Assembly (NCBI GenBank): GCA_964461295.1
Contig: CAYWTX010000107.1
Location: 1 to 5,283 of the forward strand
Reading direction: 5' to 3'
Source of the DNA: CAYWTX01 sp964461295
GTDB lineage: Bacteria; Planctomycetota; Phycisphaerae; SM23-33
DNA length: 5,283 nt
This document shows positions 1 through 5,283 of this stretch, one piece after another. A program made the position numbers and the translations under genes. Within the stretch, counting starts at the first letter, position 1. Each line of letters begins with the position of its first letter. Below the pieces are notes generated by a model. It was not told where the DNA came from and did no database searches. It saw nothing but the letters and a program-made list of their open reading frames with translations.

Positions 1-47
1 GAGTGCAATGTAGAAGACAGAGCATGTAAACCTTGCAGTGGGACTCA

Positions 48-123
48 GCGGGGGTTAGCCCCGCCCGGCAAGCGTAGCCGGCAGCCGGTAGCGAGTCTTG
101 CGCAGGCGGGGAGCAATCCCCGC
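48..123 (+). repeat. two hairpins with identical stems
   Basis: GCGGGG/CCCCGC occurs twice. The first copy is 48-53/59-64 with a 5-nt loop and the second is 106-111/118-123 with a 6-nt loop. Because the 6-bp stems are identical, each left arm could also pair with the other right arm, giving one long-range helix instead of two local ones. Both lie in the presumed intron RNA. No role can be assigned. Confidence 0.55.
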
Positions 124-345
124 AGGCGAGGCGTAGACAGCGAGTGTGCAGGCCGTGGGATGGAGCCTCGAGTGGAAGCCGGGGAACCCTCTCCAAGGGA
201 ACCCGGTGGAGGGAAGGGGATGCCGGATCGTGGAGCTGTCCGAGGGAAACACGGTCGGTGCCTGTCACCGAATCACCATGTAAACGAAATGCGGACAGAT
301 AGCGGATCGGCCCGTCCGAGCCGCGCAGTCGGACGTGCGAAGCCA

Positions 346-389
346 GCATCCGAAGAGCCGGATGCGGGAATCCTGCAAGTCCGCATCCG
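346..389 (+). repeat. competing inverted repeats around domain V
   Basis: GCATCCG occurs at 346-352 and again at 383-389, on either side of a single CGGATGC at 359-365. The central copy can pair with only one flank at a time. The upstream pairing is 7 bp with a 6-nt loop. The downstream pairing extends to 8 bp (360-367/381-388). Either would compete with the standard domain V fold. Confidence 0.5.
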
Positions 390-428
390 TGGGGAGCCTG
401 GGCGGGCAACCGCCCAGGCTTACCCGAC
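355..428 (+). ncRNA. group II intron domains V and VI, 3' splice end
   Basis: Domain V candidate, 355-387 (33 nt; the family is about 34): it starts GAGCCG with the AGC triad at 356-358, has an upper stem 364-367/373-376, and a two-nt AA bulge at 377-378. Domain VI candidate, about 390-428: a perfect 11-bp stem 395-405/410-420 is capped by a GCAA tetraloop (406-409). It continues as the G394-U421 wobble, an unpaired A422, then G393-C423, G392-C424 and G391-C425. A422 lies 7 nt from C428, where the intron would end in ...CCGAC. This fits the family rule of a bulged branch adenosine 7-8 nt from a 3' end in A-pyrimidine. The oddity is in domain V: bases 384-386 read CAT where GUU normally pairs with AGC, so the catalytic triad helix is mismatched. 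The intron may be inactive or a variant. Confidence 0.6.
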
Positions 429-648
429 CAGGGCCGCTTCGCCCGTTGGTTTGCATGAGCGATTGACAGTTCGCGCCCTCGTGCACAGGAGATGAGCAGC
501 GAGCACAGAATCGGTGCAGAGGCGGTAGCGGGTGGATCAGCACGTTTTCCGTGGAAATGGGCGGGTTTGAGGGGGTAGTGGGCGGCCAATCCATCTGGCA
601 CCGCTTTTGCCGTGGCGTTTGGTGGACCCTCAACGCGAAAGGAAGCCA
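429..648 (+). other. intergenic leader upstream of the first receptor
   Basis: I see no gene in these 220 nt. A minus-strand open frame across 265-633 has no domain character and is antisense to the intron hairpins. Bases from 429 on would be the downstream exon flank if the intron call is right. A TTGACA hexamer at 463-468 could be a -35 element, but nothing resembling TATAAT lies 16-18 nt downstream. I looked for a cobalamin riboswitch (B12 box) and an AT-rich Fur-type operator, both common upstream of TonB-dependent receptors, and found neither. The promoter of the three-gene set is presumably here but cannot be placed. Confidence 0.4.
638..645 (+). promoter_or_regulatory. ribosome binding site deciding the first receptor start
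   Basis: AAAGGAAG lies just upstream of the ATG at 649, with 5 nt between the AGGA core (640-643) and the start codon. This supports ATG 649 over the in-frame TTG at 607, which would add 14 residues (including several Arg) before the signal peptide. Confidence 0.6.
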
Positions 649-2826
649 ATGCCAGGCAAGCTCGCCGGGTGGGTGGTTCTGTCGGTGATTACTATCTGTT
701 CCTGTGCAGCCATGGCGGCCGATGGACCGGCCTCACAGCCGGCCACGGCACAACCGGCGTCCGCGCCGGCGGCGAGCCGGCCAGCGGGGCCGGCGGAGCG
801 CACGTGGCTGGAAGAAGTGACCGTGACGGCCATGCGGGAGCAGATGGCCGCGTTCGCCGCGCCGTACGTGGTGAACGCGGTGCCGCTGAGCGACTTCGCC
901 GGTCAGCGGATGTACCGCTCGGTGACGCAGGCCCTCACCGACATGCCGGGCGTGATGGTGCAGAAGACGTCGCAATCGCAGGGATCGCCGTACATCCGCG
1001 GGTTCACCGGCTATCAGACACTGATGTTGGTGGACGGTGTGCGGCTGAACAACTCGATCCTGCGCTCGGGGCCCAATCAATATTGGAGCGTGGTAGACCC
1101 GTTCGTGGTGGACCGGCTGGAGGTGGTGAAGGGGCCTTCGTCGGCGCTGTACGGCAGCGACGCGATCGGCGGGACGGTGAACGCGATCACGCGCTCGCCG
1201 GAAGGCATCGGCACCAACGGATGGTGGCGGCAGGCGATGTACCGCTACTCGTCCGCCGATCAGGGCAACTCGATCCGCGGAGAGATCAACGCGACGATGG
1301 GTCCGCTGGGAATGCTGGCGGGCGGGGCATGGCGCGAGTACGGCGACGTGTACGGCGGGCACGACGTCGGCGTCCAGCCGAAGACGGGCTACGGCGAGTG
1401 CGAAGGCGACATGAAGGCCGTGTACCAGATCGACCGCGACACGACGCTGACGGCGGCGCACTACAACTCTTACCAGGACGACGCTTGGCGGACGCACAAG
1501 ACGACGTCGGGGATTTCGTGGCACGGCACGACGGTGGGCGACGAGCGGAAGCGCGTGCAGGACCTCGGGCACTCGCTGACGTACGCCCGCTACCAGCGGC
1601 GGAACATGGGCGGATGCATCGACAGCATTGACGTGACGGCGTCGTACCAGCAGATGGTGGAACGCGAGTATCGCGTGCGGGGCAACGGCCGGTACGACAA
1701 ATCCGGGACGGACGTGGACACGTACGGGCTGGGCGTGCAGCTCGGCAGCCCGCTGCCGGTAGGGCGGCTGGTGTATGGTTTTGAGGCCTACCACGACGAG
1801 GTGCAGTCGTTCCGTCGCGAGTGGAACGCGAACGGCACGCTGCGGAGCGTCGGCGTGCAGGGGCCGGTGGGCGACGACGCGAGCTACGACCTGGGCGGGC
1901 TGTACTGCCAGTACGAGCTGCCGTTGTGGGAGCGGGCGACGTTGATCGTCGGCGGGCGGTACAACTACGCCCGGGCCGACGCCGACCGCGTGGCCGATCC
2001 GCTGGGCGGGCGGATGAGCGTGAAGGATGATTGGGAGTCGGTGGTGGGCAGCGCGCGACTGAGCTGGTTCCTGGATGAGAAGGAGAAGCTGAACCTGTTC
2101 GGCGGGGTATCGCAGGGGTTCCGGGCGCCGAACTTGTCGGACCTGACGCGGCTGGATGAAGCCCGCACGAACGAGTTGGAGACGCCCTCGCCTGGGCTGA
2201 AGCCCGAGAAGTACGTGACGTACGAGGTGGGGCTGAAGGTGAAGGAGAGGGATTTCCAGGCGCAGGCGGCGGGGTTCTACACGGTTATCCAGGACATGAT
2301 CGTGCGGAAGCCGACGGGGGCGATCATCAACGGCAGCCGCGAGGTGACCAAGCAGAACGCGGGCGACGGCGGGCTGTGCGGGGTGGAACTGAGCGCCCGC
2401 TACCGGTTCCACCCGCGGTGGACGATGTTCGGCGACGTGGCGTACACGTACGGGGAAGTGGAAACGTATCCGACCTCGGCGCCGGTGAGCCGGTCGGAGC
2501 CGCTGACGCGGCTGATGCCGATGACGGGGCACGCGGGCCTGCGGTGGGACAGCGAGGACGGCAAGTGGTACGCGGAGGGGTTGTGCACGATGGCGGACAA
2601 GCAGGACAAGCTGTCGACGGCGGACAAGCTGGACACGCAGCGGATACCGCCGGGCGGCACGCCGGGGTACGTGACATTCGACGTGCGCGGCGGACACCGG
2701 GTGAATGAGAACCTGGACATCTGGGCGGGGGTTGAGAACGTAACGAATCGCGAATACCGTATTCATGGCTCGGGGGTGAACGAGCCTGGGACCAACCTGA
2801 AGGTTGGTCTTCGCTGGAGATTCTGA
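649..2826 (+). CDS. TonB-dependent outer-membrane receptor (complete)
   Basis: This is a 725-aa ligand-gated outer-membrane beta-barrel that imports a scarce substrate using TonB-transmitted energy. Residues 1-24 are a signal peptide (Lys4, hydrophobic core, AMA cleavage site). An Ala/Pro/Ser/Gln-rich linker follows (about 25-50), then a TonB-box-like EEVTVTA at 55-61. The plug (about 65-180) shows YIRGF at 115, LMLVDGVRLNN from 125, and VVKGPSSALYGSDAIGGTVN. The remainder is the barrel, with FRAP at 491-494, GLKPEK-type sequence after it, RIPPGGTPGY, NVTNREYRIHGSG (HGSG at 706-709) and a terminal Phe typical of outer-membrane proteins. Length is normal for the family. Plug and FRAP resemble heme/hemoglobin and BtuB-like receptors, but no His lies between FRAP and the following SPGL, where heme receptors usually have one, so the ligand is unknown. 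ATG 649 was chosen for its Shine-Dalgarno and signal peptide. tonB follows 72 nt downstream. Confidence 0.93.
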   Translation: MPGKLAGWVVLSVITICSCAAMAADGPASQPATAQPASAPAASRPAGPAERTWLEEVTVTAMREQMAAFAAPYVVNAVPLSDFAGQRMYRSVTQALTDMPGVMVQKTSQSQGSPYIRGFTGYQTLMLVDGVRLNNSILRSGPNQYWSVVDPFVVDRLEVVKGPSSALYGSDAIGGTVNAITRSPEGIGTNGWWRQAMYRYSSADQGNSIRGEINATMGPLGMLAGGAWREYGDVYGGHDVGVQPKTGYGECEGDMKAVYQIDRDTTLTAAHYNSYQDDAWRTHKTTSGISWHGTTVGDERKRVQDLGHSLTYARYQRRNMGGCIDSIDVTASYQQMVEREYRVRGNGRYDKSGTDVDTYGLGVQLGSPLPVGRLVYGFEAYHDEVQSFRREWNANGTLRSVGVQGPVGDDASYDLGGLYCQYELPLWERATLIVGGRYNYARADADRVADPLGGRMSVKDDWESVVGSARLSWFLDEKEKLNLFGGVSQGFRAPNLSDLTRLDEARTNELETPSPGLKPEKYVTYEVGLKVKERDFQAQAAGFYTVIQDMIVRKPTGAIINGSREVTKQNAGDGGLCGVELSARYRFHPRWTMFGDVAYTYGEVETYPTSAPVSRSEPLTRLMPMTGHAGLRWDSEDGKWYAEGLCTMADKQDKLSTADKLDTQRIPPGGTPGYVTFDVRGGHRVNENLDIWAGVENVTNREYRIHGSGVNEPGTNLKVGLRWRF

Positions 2827-2835
2827 CGCCAGCGA
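2791..2835 (+). repeat. tandem inverted repeats across the first receptor's stop codon
   Basis: Two adjacent inverted repeats end the gene. The first is ACCAACCT/AGGTTGGT at 2791-2798/2801-2808. The second is TCGCTGG/CCAGCGA at 2811-2817/2829-2835, whose loop contains the TGA stop (2824-2826). No T-run follows, so this is not a standard intrinsic terminator. It could stabilise the upstream message or reduce read-through, or it may be coincidental in coding sequence. Confidence 0.35.
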
Positions 2836-2898
2836 CGAGAAGACCGCCAGAAGGCAAGCCGATGGGGAGGATGTTTCGCGAGCGAGTACGATGGCGGG

Positions 2899-3786
2899 AT
2901 GACAATGGTGGCGACAAAGGCGCAGTGGATAGTGCCCGTGCTTGCCTCGATGGCGGCACACGCGGCGGGGCTCTGCGCGGTGGGGATGTATTGCGGTTGG
3001 GCCCGGCAGCGTGAGGCGGCGGAAGCGCCCGCGCTGAGGCACGCGGCGCGGGGTTCGCCGGTGATGGAGGTATTCCTCGTGCCGGTGGAGGAACCGGGGG
3101 TGATGGGGAGCGGGGAGGAGAAGCCCGAATCGCGCCTGCCGGAGCCCGCGCGCGTGGCGATTGCGCCGCCGGATGCGCCGCGGGCGATGCCGGTGGAGAT
3201 GCCCTCCGAGCCGCAGCCGAAGGCAGCAGCGCCCCCGCGGCCTTGTGAGGCGCCGGTGAGGCCCGAGCGGGAGCGGTGGTTCGTGAGCGAGCCGGTGATC
3301 GCGTCGGCGGCAGCGGCGCCGCCGCTGCCGGAACTGGATGTGGTCTCGGACAAGGAGCCGCGGGCGAGGAAGGTGGAAGAATCCCACCGACCGCAGTCGG
3401 TGGTCTTTGCCGCGAAGCCCTCCCAGGTCACAACGGCACCCGCAAAGGCGGCGCCGGCGACCGCGGGAGAATCGCACGGACTGCGGGCCGGGGGATCGGC
3501 CGCCGAGCCAGGCGCCGACAGCGGCGCGCAGCCGGCCGACGGCATTCGTCCGGAGTACCCGCCGTCCTGCATTCGCCGAGGCGAGCAGGGGTTGGTGTTG
3601 GTGGAGGTGCACGTGCTGGCGGACGGGTCGGCCGACGACGCGCGCATTGTGAAGAGTTCAGGTTTCCGTGAGTTGGACTGTTCGGCGCTGGCATCGGCGC
3701 GCAAGGCGCGGTATACGCCCGCGCATCGCGGCGGGGAGCCGATCGCCGCGTGGGCGGTTCTGCCGGTGCGGTTTGTGCTGAGGTGA
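2899..3786 (+). CDS. TonB-family energy transducer
   Basis: This is a 295-aa inner-membrane-anchored protein that carries proton-motive energy from ExbB/ExbD to outer-membrane receptors. It has one N-terminal transmembrane segment (about residues 10-33) holding Ser17-x3-His21, the same spacing as the functional Ser16/His20 pair in E. coli TonB. A long Pro/Ala/Glu-rich periplasmic neck follows (about 45-214). The TonB C-terminal domain (about 216-295) shows RPEYP at 217-221, RRGEQGLVLVEVHVLADGSA, SSG, LDCSAL, and a PA...GG/P...LPVRFVL ending. It is longer than E. coli TonB (239 aa) because of the neck. Two Cys (224, 261) lie in the C-terminal domain. The start is ambiguous. ATG 2905 (two codons later) has a weak GGCGGG at good spacing, while 2899 has no clear site. 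No in-frame start exists further upstream in the spacer. It lies between two TonB-dependent receptors. ExbB and ExbD are not in the window. I give no symbol because several tonB paralogues are usual. Confidence 0.9.
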   Translation: MTMVATKAQWIVPVLASMAAHAAGLCAVGMYCGWARQREAAEAPALRHAARGSPVMEVFLVPVEEPGVMGSGEEKPESRLPEPARVAIAPPDAPRAMPVEMPSEPQPKAAAPPRPCEAPVRPERERWFVSEPVIASAAAAPPLPELDVVSDKEPRARKVEESHRPQSVVFAAKPSQVTTAPAKAAPATAGESHGLRAGGSAAEPGADSGAQPADGIRPEYPPSCIRRGEQGLVLVEVHVLADGSADDARIVKSSGFRELDCSALASARKARYTPAHRGGEPIAAWAVLPVRFVLR

Positions 3787-3789
3787 ACA

Positions 3790-3809
3790 CTCGGGCAATC
3801 CCGCCCGAG
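3790..3809 (+). other. GC-rich hairpin between tonB and the second receptor
   Basis: CTCGGGC (3790-3796) and GCCCGAG (3803-3809) form a perfect 7-bp stem with a 6-nt AATCCC loop. It begins 3 nt after the tonB stop and ends 9 nt before the Shine-Dalgarno of the next gene. A purine-rich stretch follows instead of a T-run, so it is unlikely to be a rho-independent terminator. It more plausibly modulates message stability or translation within the operon. That role is inferred. Confidence 0.5.
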
Positions 3810-3818
3810 CGGAAGCGG

Positions 3819-3824
3819 AAAGGG
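3819..3824 (+). promoter_or_regulatory. ribosome binding site for the GTG start of the second receptor
   Basis: AAAGGG lies 7 nt before GTG 3832, within a longer purine run (3811-3824). GTG 3832 is also the first possible start codon in this frame after the tonB stop, which shares the same frame. Confidence 0.5.
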
Positions 3825-3831
3825 CAGCCAG

Positions 3832-5283
3832 GTGCTCTACAAGCGACGGTTTGGCGGGCTGTTGGCGGGCATCGCGTGCGCCGCCATGGCGACGGTGGTC
3901 CTTGGCCAACCGACCTCCAGGCCGGCGAGCGACGCCAACGCGGGCGCAGCCGACGGGCGGCGTTGGCTGGAGGAGGTCGTGGTGACGGCGTCGCGACGGG
4001 AGGTGCTGCTGCGGGAGCTGCCGGCCTCGGCCATCGTGCTTCACGATTCGGCGTCGAGCCGCCCGGGCGCCAAGAACTTCCTGGACGCGTTCGCGGACCA
4101 GCCGGGGATCAAGGTGGGCCGTCGGCAGGACGGAGGCATTTTCGGGGGCGACATTGAGGTGCGCGGGTTGAACACCAACGCCGTGAGCGGCGGCAACGTG
4201 CTCATCCTGCTGGACGGGATTCCCCAGCGACGGCTATCGTTTGGCGGGCCGTACATGGGCGCCATCCCCTTCGACGCGGTGACTCGCATGGAACTGGTGA
4301 AGGGGCCGCTGTCGGTGCAGTACGGACGAGGAGCTCTGGCGGGGGCGATGCAGTTGTTCACCGATCCGGGTTCGGCGACCTACGGCGGCGAGGCGCAGGC
4401 GACGTGCGATACAGCGTCGCGGAACATCCGCGGCTGGCTGCGATTCCACGGGCCGATGCCGGGCATGGAGGACTCGACGTTCTCGCTGACCACCAGCGGC
4501 GGCTGGGCCGAGGGCTGGCAGGAGCGGACGGAGTCGGGGCGGGGGTTCCTGTACTGGCACGCCAACCTGCGGCTCAGCAAGCAGGACGAACTGAAGGTCA
4601 TCGCCGGGTACTACCAGGGGTGCGAGGAGGTGGCCTCGCCGGTGCTGATCGACAAGAACGGGCGCCGGCTGAGTGGCATCGATCGCGACACCAACCTTGG
4701 CGTGCCGGGGCAGAACGACATCGAACTGACCGAGCATCGCCTGGGAACCACGTGGACGCACCACTACGACAAGACGTTCCTCCACACGCTTACGCTGGCG
4801 TACTGGAATGGGGACACGGCCTGGAAGGTGGGCCGCCCCTCCGACGCCCCGGCCGCCGGCAGCGTGGTTTCGCGCATGGCGAACAACCAGCGCTACCAGG
4901 AGCAGACGTGGTTTTCGGAGTTCCAGGTGCAGAAGCAGTACGAGCTGTGCCCTGACGTGACCGGCAACCTGACGGCGGGCGCGACGCTGGAGTACCAGAT
5001 GTACGACAACTCCAACCAGTCCATCCGCACGGCCGGGGGATCGTTCACCGCGGGCATTCCGCTGGACCTAGCCACCCGCATCGAGCCGCCCCGAAGCCAA
5101 TGGGTGTACGGCCCCGTCGCCGAGCGGGAGACCCGCGAGTGCGATCCGGCCGTGTTCCTGAGCAACCGCACGACGTTCCTGGACCGGCTGACCATCGAGG
5201 CCGGGGCGCGGTTGGACGGCTACCGGCGGAGGCAGACGAACCTGACCAACGGGAACGAATCGGTGGTGAGCGACTCGGCCGTC
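3832..5283 (+). CDS. second TonB-dependent outer-membrane receptor, cut off by the window end
   Basis: The reading frame is open from GTG 3832 to the last base, giving 484 visible residues with no stop. Receptors of this family are typically 650-800 aa, so the rest of the barrel should lie beyond the window. The N-terminus has Lys-Arg-Arg then a hydrophobic segment (about residues 8-24), a signal peptide probably cleaved near VLG/QP. A TonB box EEVVVTA is at 47-53. The plug (about 55-180) shows IEVRGLNTNAV, LILLDGIPQRR from 124, MELVKGP with VKGP at 156-159, and YGRGALAGAMQL from 164. Barrel strands follow, for example WAEGWQERT and TAGATLEYQMYDN. The LDGIP and YGRGALAG wording of the plug recalls siderophore/ferric-citrate-type receptors, but the substrate cannot be determined. 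Little beyond the shared N-terminal motif and generic plug motifs matches the first receptor, so this is not a simple tandem duplication. It lies 45 nt after tonB. Confidence 0.9.
   Translation, partial: MLYKRRFGGLLAGIACAAMATVVLGQPTSRPASDANAGAADGRRWLEEVVVTASRREVLLRELPASAIVLHDSASSRPGAKNFLDAFADQPGIKVGRRQDGGIFGGDIEVRGLNTNAVSGGNVLILLDGIPQRRLSFGGPYMGAIPFDAVTRMELVKGPLSVQYGRGALAGAMQLFTDPGSATYGGEAQATCDTASRNIRGWLRFHGPMPGMEDSTFSLTTSGGWAEGWQERTESGRGFLYWHANLRLSKQDELKVIAGYYQGCEEVASPVLIDKNGRRLSGIDRDTNLGVPGQNDIELTEHRLGTTWTHHYDKTFLHTLTLAYWNGDTAWKVGRPSDAPAAGSVVSRMANNQRYQEQTWFSEFQVQKQYELCPDVTGNLTAGATLEYQMYDNSNQSIRTAGGSFTAGIPLDLATRIEPPRSQWVYGPVAERETRECDPAVFLSNRTTFLDRLTIEAGARLDGYRRRQTNLTNGNESVVSDSAV

Larger units (their letters stand above)
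1..428 (+). mobile_element. 3' portion of a probable group II intron (5' end not located)
   Basis: This block has no credible protein-coding gene but is dense in short inverted repeats. Clear hairpins are 48-53/59-64, 106-111/118-123, 187-194/205-213 (one bulge), 255-260/266-271 and 314-319/329-334. It ends in a domain V-like plus domain VI-like pair described separately. Group II introns are self-splicing ribozyme retroelements whose last two domains are a roughly 34-nt catalytic hairpin and a branch-point hairpin, and that arrangement is seen here. The upstream hairpins would belong to earlier domains, which I cannot assign individually. No reverse transcriptase/maturase is visible. Frame 1 is open from base 1 to a stop at 493-495, but its translation is Arg/Gly/Pro-rich and simply reads through the RNA hairpins. 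The element may be ORF-less, truncated, or have its maturase upstream of the window. The family assignment rests on the 3' end only. Confidence 0.5.

Noticed and set aside
463..494. Promoter with TTGACA at 463-468
   Set aside because: No acceptable -10 hexamer occurs at 16-18 nt spacing, and a lone hexamer is weak evidence.
1..495. Forward frame open from base 1 to a stop at 493-495 (ATG at 160)
   Set aside because: It reads through several RNA-type inverted repeats and the domain V-VI hairpins. Composition is Arg/Gly/Pro-rich, there is no good ribosome binding site at 160, and no protein motif is visible.
265..633. 122-codon minus-strand open frame
   Set aside because: It is antisense to the intron 3' end and the leader, with no recognisable domain or supporting context.
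607..648. TTG 607 as an upstream start for the first receptor
   Set aside because: It would place 14 residues, four of them Arg, before a clear signal peptide. ATG 649 has a well-spaced Shine-Dalgarno.
429..648. Cobalamin riboswitch or Fur box upstream of the receptor
   Set aside because: No B12-box-like sequence and no AT-rich Fur-type palindrome could be found by eye.
2871..3011. 46-codon ORF starting at ATG 2871, preceded by GGGGAGG
   Set aside because: The purine run abuts the ATG with no spacing, and the frame overlaps the start of tonB with a Gly/Arg/Asp-rich, unrecognisable translation.
733..3612. A 959-codon open frame on the minus strand running antisense to the first receptor and tonB
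   Set aside because: It crosses two unrelated genes and their spacer. Its translation is Arg/His/Val/Pro-rich with no domain character, as expected when GC-rich third positions remove antisense stop codons. Both sense genes have clear family motifs.

Overview
This window is GC-rich, with a strong G/C bias at third codon positions. It looks like chromosomal DNA from a Gram-negative-type bacterium with an outer membrane. Ala/Pro/Ser/Gln runs such as SQPATAQPASAPAASRPA after a signal peptide are common in Planctomycetota (Phycisphaerae-like lineages), so that phylum is my guess. It is an inference, not a demonstrated assignment.

Bases 1-428 hold no convincing gene. They consist of closely packed inverted repeats and end in two hairpins that match domains V and VI of a group II intron. 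Domain VI has a perfect 11-bp stem with a GCAA loop, a bulged adenosine 7 nt from the 3' end, and a terminal AC. Most or all of this block is therefore probably the 3' part of a group II intron, possibly a decayed one. No reverse transcriptase is visible. Bases 429-648 are an intergenic leader with no clear regulatory site.

The rest is a compact three-gene set on the + strand for TonB-dependent outer-membrane uptake. (1) A complete 725-aa TonB-dependent receptor lies at 649-2826. (2) A 295-aa TonB-family energy transducer lies at 2899-3786. (3) A second, unrelated-looking TonB-dependent receptor starts with GTG at 3832 and runs off the window end still open, with 484 residues visible. The spacers are short (72 and 45 nt) and no intrinsic terminator is visible, so the three genes are probably cotranscribed.

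The TonB protein would sit in the inner membrane, with its conserved Ser-x3-His motif facing an ExbB/ExbD motor that is not encoded here. Its proline-rich neck would cross the periplasm and its C-terminal domain would bind the receptors' TonB boxes. Both receptors carry nearly the same segment before the plug (R-x-W-L-E-E-V-x-V-T-A), which suggests that this one TonB serves both. The ligands cannot be read from the sequence. The first receptor has partial resemblance to heme/hemoglobin-type receptors (FRAP motif) but lacks a histidine in the expected segment. The second has a siderophore/FecA-like plug. I see no clearly new biological system. The most unusual features are the anomalous domain V and the dedicated TonB flanked by two receptors.
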